NCBI GenBank assembly: GCA_035559535.1
Contig: DATMBG010000039.1
Location: 1 to 64,000, forward strand
DNA length: 64,000 bases
Origin: Candidatus Limnocylindrales bacterium
Lineage (GTDB): Bacteria > Moduliflexota > Moduliflexia > Moduliflexales > JAUQPW01
Direction: 5' to 3'
Part shown: piece by piece, positions 1-8,696 of the stretch
How the letters are laid out: each line of letters opens with the position of its first letter
Numbering within the stretch: position 1 is the stretch's first letter
Translations under genes and position numbers: made by a program
The notes under the pieces: model-generated
The model's database searches: none
What the model was told of the DNA's origin: nothing
Seen by the model: only the letters and a program-made list of their open reading frames with translations

Positions 1-107
1 ACCCGTCTGCCGCTTTACTAGGGAGTTGCCTCCCGTTCTCGCTCGACTTGCATGTGTTAGGCACGCCGCAAGCGTTCGTTCTGAGCCAGGATCAAACTCT
101 CCGTAAT
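1..107 (-). rRNA. rrs: 16S ribosomal RNA, 5' end only
   Basis: The reverse complement holds the universal 16S 5' primer site (AGAGTTTGATCCTGGCTCAG, plus coordinates 81-100). It is followed by the conserved stretch that includes GCGGCGTGCCTAACACATGC. E. coli position 8 falls at 100, so the mature 5' end is near 107. The gene runs leftward out of the window and only about 107 nt are present. This is enough to be sure it is bacterial 16S but not to place a phylum. Confidence 0.98.
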
Positions 108-426
108 TACTTCTTAAAACTTTGAAACTCTCAGGTTGACTCCGGTTGATCCCTCCCATCAACCTGCTCCTATGTCAAAGAACAAATTTTATTTAAAATG
201 AGAACATTACCAATGTATTATCTGTTTATAATTTTTGTCAACAGTTTCTATCAACTTTATGGAATAAAAAACAAGAAAATTAAAACCCTACTTTTGATAG
301 CTACTATTGAACCATTTGGAGGGTTTTTTCCCAATGAGGAGAAGAATATAACCCTGCAAAAAAATGCTTAATTTCTCCTGTTTATCCTTTGATAAAAAGG
401 ATAAAAAATGGTAAAGTAAAAGAGAA
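108..426 (-). other. 16S leader and intergenic region
   Basis: This stretch is the minus-strand leader of the rRNA operon and the upstream region of the plus-strand kinase gene. On the minus strand it holds a perfect 7-bp hairpin (arms 144-150 and 158-164, loop of seven), which may be an rRNA processing or leader element. The rest is AT-rich. I see no gene in it. Confidence 0.6.
215..241 (-). promoter_or_regulatory. candidate rRNA promoter
   Basis: On the minus strand a perfect TTGACA (236-241) precedes TAATAC (215-220) with a 15-nt spacer, in AT-rich DNA about 110 nt upstream of the 16S 5' end. The spacer is short for sigma-70 (usually 16-18), so the exact -10 is uncertain. Confidence 0.5.
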
Positions 427-2034
427 ATGTTTCCTCCTTTAATTCAATGCATGTTACAACCGGAGTTTTATTTTCATCCGGTCGTTGAACCCATTCAACT
501 GATTCAAACGCATATCTCCTATGTGTTATTAACGGGGGAGTATGCCTATAAAATCAAGAAACCTGTTAATTTTGGCTTTCTAGATTTTTCAACTTTGGAG
601 CAACGCCGACATTTTTGTCAGGAGGAACTGAGGTTGAATCGACGATTGTCTCCTCAGCTTTATCTGGCGGTTTTGCCCATTGCCGCAGTTCCCCACCAAC
701 ATCCCGTTCCATTCCGTTTGCTCCCAACTCTGGAATCTTCCATGGCAGATATTGTAGAATATACGGTACAAATGCGCCAATTTTCCCAGGACGCTTTATT
801 TAGCCGTATGTTGGCGAAGGGAAAGCTGTCAGCCGACCATATGCGAGCTTTGGGAGAATGTGTAGCCTCCTTCCATCTTTCTGCACGTACCGATGAGGAA
901 GTTGGGCGATTTGGCTCTCCAGAGATGATTCGTGCCGTTGTGGAAGAGAACTATACGGCTCTGATTCCTTACCTGGATCGTATCCAGACTTCAAGTCAAT
1001 TTCAACAAACCCGGGCTTTTATGGATCGATTTCTCGGTGAGCATGTAGATTGGTTCCGTCAACGCCAGGAACAGGGGAAAATTCGAGAGTGCCATGGAGA
1101 CCTACATTTGAATAATGTTTGTCTCTATGAAGACCAGATCCAGATTTTTGATTGTATTGAGTTCAATGAGAAATTCCGTAACATCGATGGGATGTATGAA
1201 ATTGCCTTTATGGTGATGGATCTAGATTTTCAAGGTCGCAGGGATCTGGCCAATGTCTTTCTCAATACTTATTTAGAACATACCGGAGACTACTGGGGAG
1301 CCGTACTATTACCGTTCTATTGCAGTTTGCGGGCTTCTATTCGGGCTGAGGTTTCCTCATTTTTACTGGACGATCCGGACATTCCTCCTGAAGAAAAGGA
1401 GCAGGCTCAACGGCGTGCGGCAGCTTACTGTAAATTAGCCTGGTCCTACACCCAACCTCGACCGGGTTCCCTGGTTTTGATGTCCGGTCTCTCTGGTTCA
1501 GGTAAAACCACGGTAGCCCGTTGGTTAGCTCAGAAAACCGGAGCCATCCACCTTCGCTCCGATGCCATTCGTAAACACATAGCCGGAATTCCCCTTTATG
1601 AAAAGGGAACGGCTTCAGGAGAATATGAAACCGGCATATATACGCCGGAAATGACCCGCCAAACCTATGCCCGTATGTTGGAATTGGGTATTTTTCTGGC
1701 CCGACAGGGATTAACGGTTGTACTGGATGCGAAGTATGATCGTCAAGAATATAGATCTGCGGTCATCAGCCAGGCTAAAACTTACGGAATTCCCCTCAGG
1801 ATTTTTTATTGTACGGCTCCTTTGGGAGTACTTCGTCAGCGCCTTCAGGCTCGTACTCAAGACATTTCTGAAGCTAAAGCTTCCCTGCTGGCCTACCAAC
1901 AAAGGATGGCAGAACCCTTTACGGAGTTCGAACAGGCCTATGTGAGCATCCTGGATACCTCTCAAGACTGGGAGAAACAACTCCTGGAAATTATCCGGGA
2001 CTGGATCAACCCTGAAAGCTATTCTCCACGGTAG
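427..2034 (+). CDS. APH-like kinase fused to P-loop ATPase
   Basis: A 535-residue protein with two parts. The N-terminal 330 residues look like an aminoglycoside-phosphotransferase/protein-kinase-like fold: CHGDLHLNN (near residue 222) carries the catalytic Asp and Asn, and IFDCIEFN supplies the metal-binding Asp. The C-terminal part has a Walker A motif, GLSGSGKTT, at about 354-362, followed by a zeta-toxin/gluconate-kinase-like P-loop kinase region. This matches a known bifunctional family of APH plus AAA ATPase (COG2187/COG0645). The substrate is unknown and there is no evidence of a role in antibiotic resistance. The start has only a weak purine-rich site; an in-frame ATG eight codons on is possible. 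The 3' end overlaps the convergent crotonase gene by 16 bp. Confidence 0.85.
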   Translation: MFPPLIQCMLQPEFYFHPVVEPIQLIQTHISYVLLTGEYAYKIKKPVNFGFLDFSTLEQRRHFCQEELRLNRRLSPQLYLAVLPIAAVPHQHPVPFRLLPTLESSMADIVEYTVQMRQFSQDALFSRMLAKGKLSADHMRALGECVASFHLSARTDEEVGRFGSPEMIRAVVEENYTALIPYLDRIQTSSQFQQTRAFMDRFLGEHVDWFRQRQEQGKIRECHGDLHLNNVCLYEDQIQIFDCIEFNEKFRNIDGMYEIAFMVMDLDFQGRRDLANVFLNTYLEHTGDYWGAVLLPFYCSLRASIRAEVSSFLLDDPDIPPEEKEQAQRRAAAYCKLAWSYTQPRPGSLVLMSGLSGSGKTTVARWLAQKTGAIHLRSDAIRKHIAGIPLYEKGTASGEYETGIYTPEMTRQTYARMLELGIFLARQGLTVVLDAKYDRQEYRSAVISQAKTYGIPLRIFYCTAPLGVLRQRLQARTQDISEAKASLLAYQQRMAEPFTEFEQAYVSILDTSQDWEKQLLEIIRDWINPESYSPR

Positions 2035-2798
2035 ATGGGTTTCCTCTTTTCATTAAAAGCGGTTAATCCTTCTTGCCAATCCTTACTGGCATAGAGGCTA
2101 TATTGAATTTGTCTTTCCAGGATAAAACCCGTCTGTATATCGGCTTCACATCCTGTATTGATAGCCAGTTTAGCGCCTCGAATGGCCAGAGGGGCATTTC
2201 CTTTAATAACCTGAGCCAGTTCCAAAACTTCTTTCCTGAGTAAATCTTGCGGAACCACTTTATTAACCAACCCGATACGTTCTGCCTCGGCAGCACTTAT
2301 GCGTCGTCCTGTAAAGATAAGCTCCTTTGCTCGGGTCTTTCCGATAAGTCTGGGAAGCCGTTGGGTCCCTCCACCGGCTGGAATGATGCCCAGGGTGGTT
2401 TCAGGTAAACCCATCTGAGCCTGTTCGGAGGCGATCCGCAGATCGCAGGCCAGACAGACTTCTAAGCCTCCGGCGAGGGCATAACCGTTTATGGCAGCGA
2501 TAACCGGAATAGGCAGATTCTCTAACTCAAAGGCTATTCCAAATATCTTTCGGTTATGCTGTTTCACCTGATCCAGGGTCATGGTTTTTCGTTCTTGAAG
2601 ATCCGCACCGGCTGAGAATGCTTTGTCTCCGGCTCCGGTAATGATCAAGACCCGAGCCGTGGAATCGTTCTTGAGGGATTCCAGTACTTCTAAGACTTCT
2701 GTGCAGAGATTCATGCTCAGGGCATTCATTTTGGTCGGGCGATTAAAGGTAAGGAGAATGATTCCGTCTTGATTTGCGATGAGGATATCTTTCGGCAT
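2019..2798 (-). CDS. enoyl-CoA hydratase/isomerase (crotonase family)
   Basis: A protein of about 259 residues with the crotonase fold, acting on acyl-CoA thioesters, probably hydrating enoyl-CoA. Both catalytic glutamates of hydratases are present: one in the AGGLEVCLACD stretch and one in GLPETTLGIIPAGGG. The oxyanion-hole motif AFSAGADL is also present. I chose the ATG at 2798 because MPKDILIANQDGI is where family members normally begin. A TTG at 2903, two bases past the uvrA stop and behind AAGGAAAA, would add 35 unlikely residues. It lies directly downstream of uvrA and could be cotranscribed with it. No neighbouring beta-oxidation genes identify its pathway. Confidence 0.9.
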   Translation of the reverse strand: MPKDILIANQDGIILLTFNRPTKMNALSMNLCTEVLEVLESLKNDSTARVLIITGAGDKAFSAGADLQERKTMTLDQVKQHNRKIFGIAFELENLPIPVIAAINGYALAGGLEVCLACDLRIASEQAQMGLPETTLGIIPAGGGTQRLPRLIGKTRAKELIFTGRRISAAEAERIGLVNKVVPQDLLRKEVLELAQVIKGNAPLAIRGAKLAINTGCEADIQTGFILERQIQYSLYASKDWQEGLTAFNEKRKPIYRGE

Positions 2799-2904
2799 GG
2801 GGTATGGGCTAGAGTTGGTCCTGGGAAGGCAGTGGGAGGGGAGCCGGGATCCAATAATCTCGGGATCTTCCCATCCCACTTTCCTACTGTCAATCCCAGA
2901 CAAA

Positions 2905-5823
2905 TTAGAGAATTTTCCTTAAAAACTGCCCGGTGTAGGATTTTTCAACCTTGGCTACCTCTTCTGGGGTTCCCGTGGCTATTACATATCCCCCTTCATC
3001 TCCCCCTTCCGGGCCAAGGTCGATAATATAGTCGGCACTTTTGATCACTTCCAGGTTGTGTTCGATAATTACTATGGTATTGCCGGCATCGGCCAGGCGA
3101 TTGAGGACTCCCAGTAACTTCTTGATATCCTCAAAATGAAGACCCGTCGTAGGTTCGTCTAGAATATAAAGGGTACGGCCGGTATCCTGTCGGCTTAATT
3201 CCTTGGCAAGTTTGATACGCTGGGCTTCTCCCCCTGAGAGGGTGGTGGCCGGTTGCCCTAAGTGAATATAGTCCAATCCCACATCGTAGAGGGTCTGTAA
3301 TTTTTTTCGAATTCCCGGGATATTCTCCAGAAAATCCAGGGCTTCGGCAACGGTCATATCCAGCACGTCGGCAATGGTCTTTCCTTTGTATTTGATCTCC
3401 AAAGTCTCCCGATTGTATCGCTGACCTTTACAAACCTCACAGGTTACATAGACATCGGGAAGGAAATGCATTTCGATTTTGATAACCCCATCTCCCTGAC
3501 AGGCTTCGCATCGGCCTCCCTTGACGTTAAAACTAAACCGTCCCGGTTTATATCCCCGCATACGGGCCTCGGGAACTTGGGCGAAGAGTTCCCGAATCAG
3601 GCTGAAAGCTCCTGTGTAGGTCGCCGGATTCGATCGCGGCGTTCGGCCGATCGGACTCTGATCAATATCGATCACTTTGTTGATATACTCCCATCCTAAG
3701 ATTTTGTCGTGTTCTCCTCCTCGTTCCTTGGTCCGGTAAAACCGATGGGCCAATTCTTTATACAAAATCTCTGTGATGAGGGTACTTTTCCCGGACCCAG
3801 AAACCCCGGTGATGCACGTTATAACCCCCAACGGAATTTCCACCGTTATATTTTTAAGATTATGCTCTCGAGCTCCGACGATGGTCAACCATTGTCCCTG
3901 AGGGGGGGTCTGCAGTTCAGGGTCCAGGGTCGGTTGCCCTTCCCTTCCTGCCTTCCGTCTTTTGCCTTTTATCTTTCCCTCGGGCTCTTGTCCATTACCC
4001 GTTCTGACCGGGCGCCTGGTTTTAGGAATGGGAATGGATAACTCTCCCTTGAGGTAACGACCCGTCAGAGAATTGGGATTGGCCATGATGTCTGCCGGGG
4101 TTCCGCAGGCTACCACATAGCCCCCCTGTTTACCCGCTCCGGGTCCAAGATCTATGACATAGTCCGCAGCCAGGATGGTTTCTTCGTCGTGTTCTACCAC
4201 CAGGACCGTATTCCCTAATTCCTTTAAATCTTTTAAGGTTTCCAAAAGCTTTTGGTTATCTCGCTGGTGTAGTCCAATGCTCGGTTCGTCCAGGATATAG
4301 AGGACACCGACCAGGCCGGAGCCGATTTGAGTTGCCAGGCGAATGCGTTGACCCTCTCCCCCGGACAGGGTGGCCGACGGTCGATCCAGGGTCAGGTAGG
4401 CCAGGCCTACTTTCATAAGAAATCCCAATCGATTTCGAATTTCCTTCAGGATGGGCTCCGCAATTTTCATTTGCTGGGGCGTGAAGGATAATCTGGAAAG
4501 GGTATCCCATGCTTCTTTGATGGAAAGTCGGGTAAAGTCTGAAATAGCCATTCCGTTGATCTTGATGGAAAGGCTCTCTTTTTTTAGTCGGTTCCCTCCA
4601 CAGGTAGTACACAGGCGCGTACTCATGTAGACTTCGATGCTTTCCCGAGAATAATCCGATGAAGTTTCTTTGTAGCGCCGCATCATCTCCCCGATGATTC
4701 CTTCGTATTTCGCCCGGTAAGAATACTTACGATGATCGCTCTGGTAGGTAAACAGAATTTCTTCCTCTCCGGAGCCGTAGAGGATCACTTGCTGAACCTG
4801 CTCGGGAAGATCCTGAAAAGGGGTGTCCAGGCTGAAATGGTAATGATGGGCCAGGGCGTCTAGCATTTGATACAAATAGGTCGAGCTGCTTCCTTCCCAT
4901 GGGGCAATGGCTCCTTGCCGAAGGGATTTTGTTTTATCCGGTATCAGTAAATCCGGATCCAGTTCCATCTTGATCCCAAGACCATCGCAGTCCGGGCAGG
5001 CTCCATAGGGACTGTTAAAGGAAAACATACGGGGAGCCATCTCCGGATAACTGATTCCGCAGTCAATACAGGCCAGTTTTTCGCTAAAGAGCAGATCCTG
5101 ACCTCCCAAGACGTTAACCAAGACAATTCCATCGGCCAGCTTCAAGGCCGTTTCCAGGGAATCTGCGGTCCGTTGTGCGATTCCTTCTCGGATAACCAGG
5201 CGATCTACCACTACCTCGATGTCATGCTTCTTGTTTTTGTCCAGCTCTATCTTCTCTTCCAGTTCTCGAATGGTCCCGTCTACCCGAACCCGAATATATC
5301 CTTCCTTTCGAAGAGTTTCAAAAATTTGACGATATTCTCCTTTTCGACCTCGAACTATAGGAGCCAGGATTTGGACCTTGGTTCCGGAAGGTAATTCCAG
5401 AATGCGATCTACCATCTGTTGAACCGTCTGGGAAGTAATCTCTCGCCCACATTGCCAGCAGTGAGGGGTACCTACTCTGGAAAAAAGCAGACGGAGATAA
5501 TCGTAAATCTCTGTGGTGGTGGCAACGGTTGATCGAGGATTTTTGCTGACCGTCTTCTGCTCGATGGAGATGGCCGGGGATAATCCTTCGATGGATTCTA
5601 CTTCAGGTTTTTCCATCTGTTCCAGGAATTGCCTGGCATAGGAGGAAAGGGACTCTACATACCGTCGTTGCCCTTCGGCATAGAGGGTATCGAAGGCTAA
5701 AGAAGATTTCCCGGAGCCGCTTAGCCCTGTAATGACCACCAACTTGTCCCGAGGTATCGTGAGGTCAATGTTTTTGAGATTATGCTCCCTGGCTCCTCGG
5801 ATGATAATTTCCGTTGAAGACAT
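2905..5823 (-). CDS. uvrA: excinuclease ABC subunit A
   Basis: UvrA is the DNA-damage recognition ATPase of nucleotide excision repair; as a dimer it loads UvrB on lesions. At 972 residues it is slightly longer than usual (about 940). It has two ABC ATPase halves: Walker [13 protein letters not shown] near residue 33 and [11 protein letters not shown] in the second half, each with an LSGGE signature. Zinc-binding cysteine pairs are visible (CWQCG, CIDCG, CPDCDG, and CEACQGDG with CEVCKG). The extra length lies in a Lys/Gly/Pro-rich linker between the halves (DNA about 3890-4030). The ATG at 5823 has GGAAGG upstream. Confidence 0.98.
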   Translation of the reverse strand: MSSTEIIIRGAREHNLKNIDLTIPRDKLVVITGLSGSGKSSLAFDTLYAEGQRRYVESLSSYARQFLEQMEKPEVESIEGLSPAISIEQKTVSKNPRSTVATTTEIYDYLRLLFSRVGTPHCWQCGREITSQTVQQMVDRILELPSGTKVQILAPIVRGRKGEYRQIFETLRKEGYIRVRVDGTIRELEEKIELDKNKKHDIEVVVDRLVIREGIAQRTADSLETALKLADGIVLVNVLGGQDLLFSEKLACIDCGISYPEMAPRMFSFNSPYGACPDCDGLGIKMELDPDLLIPDKTKSLRQGAIAPWEGSSSTYLYQMLDALAHHYHFSLDTPFQDLPEQVQQVILYGSGEEEILFTYQSDHRKYSYRAKYEGIIGEMMRRYKETSSDYSRESIEVYMSTRLCTTCGGNRLKKESLSIKINGMAISDFTRLSIKEAWDTLSRLSFTPQQMKIAEPILKEIRNRLGFLMKVGLAYLTLDRPSATLSGGEGQRIRLATQIGSGLVGVLYILDEPSIGLHQRDNQKLLETLKDLKELGNTVLVVEHDEETILAADYVIDLGPGAGKQGGYVVACGTPADIMANPNSLTGRYLKGELSIPIPKTRRPVRTGNGQEPEGKIKGKRRKAGREGQPTLDPELQTPPQGQWLTIVGAREHNLKNITVEIPLGVITCITGVSGSGKSTLITEILYKELAHRFYRTKERGGEHDKILGWEYINKVIDIDQSPIGRTPRSNPATYTGAFSLIRELFAQVPEARMRGYKPGRFSFNVKGGRCEACQGDGVIKIEMHFLPDVYVTCEVCKGQRYNRETLEIKYKGKTIADVLDMTVAEALDFLENIPGIRKKLQTLYDVGLDYIHLGQPATTLSGGEAQRIKLAKELSRQDTGRTLYILDEPTTGLHFEDIKKLLGVLNRLADAGNTIVIIEHNLEVIKSADYIIDLGPEGGDEGGYVIATGTPEEVAKVEKSYTGQFLRKIL

Positions 5824-5873
5824 AACATGGATAACCTTCCAGGTTTAATGTGGCTAAAACAACAGGAACTGTA

Positions 5874-5905
5874 TCCTTGCAAGCCCTTCCAAGGGCCTGC
5901 AAGGA
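5874..5905 (-). terminator. hairpin downstream of rpmB
   Basis: A strong stem-loop: arms 5874-5881 and 5898-5905 (8 bp), then one mismatch, then 5883-5888 with 5891-5896 (6 bp). It sits between rpmB and uvrA. There is no clean U tract, so it may be an attenuator or an mRNA-stabilising hairpin rather than a full terminator. Confidence 0.45.
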
Positions 5906-6041
5906 CGGCTTTTACAGATCAAAGGTAACTTTACAAAGCAGTCGTTGAAGGAGATGGGGTTGATCCCGCGACCCATGGATAGGTTATCAACCCATCCCAT
6001 CGGGCGGTGATCCCCGGATCTTGAACAACCCAGGGTATGGG

Positions 6042-6233
6042 TTAAGAAACCACCTTCTGAATCCGACCACTTCGTATACATCGTGTACAAACCCGAATAC
6101 GTTTGTGGGTTCCGTTTATCTTGACCCTTACCCGTTGCAGATTCGGATTCCATCTTCGCTTGGTCACATTATGGGCATGGCTGATGGTATGACCGTAGGC
6201 GGGGCCTTTTCCACAAATTTCACACACACGCAT
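6042..6233 (-). CDS. rpmB: 50S ribosomal protein L28
   Basis: A 63-residue L28 of the large ribosomal subunit. It begins [11 protein letters not shown] and contains the typical [16 protein letters not shown] segment. It keeps two zinc-ribbon cysteine pairs (C4/C7 and C49/C52), the zinc-binding C+ form of the protein. The gene is monocistronic here, with no rpmG beside it. The start has only a weak purine-rich ribosome site. Confidence 0.97.
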   Translation of the reverse strand: MRVCEICGKGPAYGHTISHAHNVTKRRWNPNLQRVRVKINGTHKRIRVCTRCIRSGRIQKVVS

Positions 6234-6259
6234 AGTTTATTTTTCTCTGTTGCCGTTGC

Positions 6260-6331
6260 CCGTTGTTTGTAACCGGTATAGTTCTCACTAAACAACCCAA
6301 GTTTTTCCCAGAGGGCGGTAACAAACAACGG
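6260..6331. repeat. 16-bp inverted repeat between rpmB and protease
   Basis: CCGTTGTTTGTAACCG (6260-6275) and its near-exact inverse (6316-6331, one mismatch) flank 40 nt. It lies between the start of rpmB and the end of the metalloprotease gene. It may be a long hairpin terminator for the protease or a vestigial mobile palindrome; there is no coding content. Confidence 0.6.
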
Positions 6332-6339
6332 ACCATAGA

Positions 6340-8283
6340 TTAGTATTTAATGGTTACCGAAAACTGTCCACTGTTGCCTTTGTACCAGGCGTCATTGATT
6401 CCTAAATATAAGGTTCCCTCAACATTCATTTTGGCTTTGAATTTACTGCCAACGAAAAAAGGAGTACCGGTAACGCCGACCCGGGCAATCAAACCGGCGT
6501 GGGGTTTTGTATAAAGGGGATCTTCCTTATCTCGGGTATCCGTCCAGGAAGCTCCATCGGGGCCGCAAGAGTTCCCTTTATCATCATAAATGATTTTACC
6601 CGTGGCTGCAATAGAGATTTCTTGTCCTTTCTTAACGGTAATGCCGGTACTGGTCCAGGCCTGGTTACTGCGAATGAAGAGTTTTTGTTCCTTGATCTCA
6701 GGGGGTTGTGGGGTAGGGGTCGTACTGGCGATTCCTCGATGGGAAAACAAATTTTCGATCTGAGGAAGATGGGTTCCGTTGTAAAGCGCGGTATCCGCCT
6801 GACGGATTCCTTCATAAGCATCTTCAAATTTAGGGGTTTTGGGCAGGTAGTGAAGACTCTCATAAACGAGTAAATCGGCAACCCGTGCTCCCAATAACTC
6901 CCGTAAGTCCCAACAACTTGCACCCCATATTTCTCCATTCTCATGGGCATTTTCATCCCCTTCTTTATAATCATCTGGATACTTTTTGTTACTGGTGAGA
7001 TCTCTGAAAGCTTTTAAGCCAAGCTTCTGGACGGCATACTCGCCGATGAGGGGATCATCGGTTATGGAGCAGGCAAAATAATCTGCATACCCTTCATGTA
7101 AAGCCGCTCCTTCAGCCCCTTCTATTTCGGGCCGAATATGTTCGATGAGGGAATGGGTATATTCATGATAAATAACCGCCGATTCTTTGGCCAGATCATT
7201 CATTTTTTTTCCATGCCCAAAGTAAATCTGATGGGTCTCAGGGCTAAAATAGGCATTATCATAATCGGGGTCCTTAGTCTCCGGGTCAGGTACATGAACG
7301 TTGGCTTGAATAGGATCGTCTGAGGCCTTAAAGCCTAAATTAGTAAAGTAAACATGGACTTTATCCACATGGAAGTAGGCCATAACTTCATCAAAATGGG
7401 GATTATCGGGTTCATAAATGAACTCCCCGTTTGTGGAGCGGGCTTCCTCACCCAGGGCATTCTCCACTTTGACAAAGGATCCTTGTAACTTCCCTGAATT
7501 GTCCAGACGATTCAGCTCAACAATCTGAACCTCACCGTGTTTGGGGCTGGAATTATAGATACTTCCTCGGGGTGCTTCAAACCGCATGGCATTATAACTG
7601 TCTATTACTTTCCCGTTCTCGGCATTGACGAAATAGACCCAATCACCCAGCGGTTTACTGGCAGGAAAGGTTACCTTATAGGCTTTCACATATTGGTTCT
7701 GTACCGGATAGATAATCATTTCGGCCGAAGCACTTCCCTTGAGGGTCGTATCCGGACCTAAATCCTGGATTGCTGCTTCAATGGCTTCTGCTTTGGTAAT
7801 GGGACCTGCTCCTCGAACCCGCCGGGGTAAGCTAACCTTGGAAAGGTATTCTCCGTTGACCATCTGGACCCGGTTAAGATGGTCTAAATGGACGGAGACT
7901 TCCCCACCATGGACGGGCAATCCTTCGTAGGTCTGCTGAAAGCGAATATGGGTAGCCCCTTTACTCTCCACGCAGTCCTTCATCTTTAATTCACCCGGCT
8001 CATCGGCAAGGCCCAAAAGTTCGCGATTTTGGGATAAGAACCTCTCTGCAGCTTCTGTAGGTGATCCCGCTAAGGACTCTGAAACCGGAGCCTTTAGTGA
8101 AGAAGGACCCCGTCGGGTTCTTTGGGCACTTTGAGCCTCCGTACCCCTTACCCAGCGGATCTTTAGCTTTCTGCCGGGAGATCCTTCGGTTCTTTTTGCC
8201 CGAACCCCGGTGCGTTTTTGTAGACCCGCGTCTTCCGATGTAGATAATTGCTTAATAGATCTTGGATTAGACGGCTTAAACAT
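6340..8283 (-). CDS. M4/M36-like metalloprotease with lectin-like C-terminal domain
   Basis: A 647-residue gluzincin protease precursor. An FTP-like propeptide region (about 60-220) precedes the catalytic domain. The zinc motif HEYTH is near residue 373, the third ligand is in HEGYADYFA, and the proton-donor region is NAHENGEIWG. The HEGYADY and WGASCWDLR stretches resemble fungalysin (M36) as much as thermolysin (M4). The last 115 residues, starting at KLFIRSNQAW, resemble the PA-IL/LecA galactose-binding lectin fold and include a GNSGQFSVTI ending. No signal peptide is visible, which is odd for this family. I chose the ATG at 8283 because GGAGGGAG sits 6 nt upstream; a GTG four codons earlier is less likely. 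Confidence 0.88.
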   Translation of the reverse strand: MFKPSNPRSIKQLSTSEDAGLQKRTGVRAKRTEGSPGRKLKIRWVRGTEAQSAQRTRRGPSSLKAPVSESLAGSPTEAAERFLSQNRELLGLADEPGELKMKDCVESKGATHIRFQQTYEGLPVHGGEVSVHLDHLNRVQMVNGEYLSKVSLPRRVRGAGPITKAEAIEAAIQDLGPDTTLKGSASAEMIIYPVQNQYVKAYKVTFPASKPLGDWVYFVNAENGKVIDSYNAMRFEAPRGSIYNSSPKHGEVQIVELNRLDNSGKLQGSFVKVENALGEEARSTNGEFIYEPDNPHFDEVMAYFHVDKVHVYFTNLGFKASDDPIQANVHVPDPETKDPDYDNAYFSPETHQIYFGHGKKMNDLAKESAVIYHEYTHSLIEHIRPEIEGAEGAALHEGYADYFACSITDDPLIGEYAVQKLGLKAFRDLTSNKKYPDDYKEGDENAHENGEIWGASCWDLRELLGARVADLLVYESLHYLPKTPKFEDAYEGIRQADTALYNGTHLPQIENLFSHRGIASTTPTPQPPEIKEQKLFIRSNQAWTSTGITVKKGQEISIAATGKIIYDDKGNSCGPDGASWTDTRDKEDPLYTKPHAGLIARVGVTGTPFFVGSKFKAKMNVEGTLYLGINDAWYKGNSGQFSVTIKY

Positions 8284-8696
8284 ATCTCCCTCCACCCCGG
8301 AAAATGAGCCTGGAAAACCAGTTTATAAAGTCCTAAGATAGACTCCGGAAACTCTAAAGTCAAGAGTTTGAACCTCCCTTGTCCAGACTCAGGGGAGTTT
8401 CCGATCTTTGGTTCCAGACTCGTTTTGATGACTTCCTTTTGATGGATCTGATCCTTGAAATCATCCTGTTCTATAACTCTTACCCCACAATTAATATTAG
8501 TTTTTTATAATTTTCAATATAATTAATAAACGTTAATAAATTTTTCTAGAGAATTTAAAAATATCTCCCTAAAGGAAAGCAGTCATATCGGGCATTTCAT
8601 CTTAATCCATAAGGGGGTAGGGAATTCCAGGAGAGGGATAAGTTTCTCGGGGTGGAGGCCCCCCAGCTTCTGGAGGAGATCAGCCTGAAAATAGGG
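8284..8696. other. 413-bp intergenic region, AT-rich
   Basis: The stretch between the metalloprotease start and the end of the GGDEF/EAL gene, both on the minus strand. The part at 8480-8570 is very AT-rich and probably holds the protease promoter (a TTGAAA-like -35 on the minus strand, no good -10). I find no gene, tRNA or strong terminator. Confidence 0.5.

Noticed and set aside
5854-6153. 99-codon frame overlapping rpmB
   Set aside because: It runs out of frame through the conserved L28 gene and its residues fit no family.
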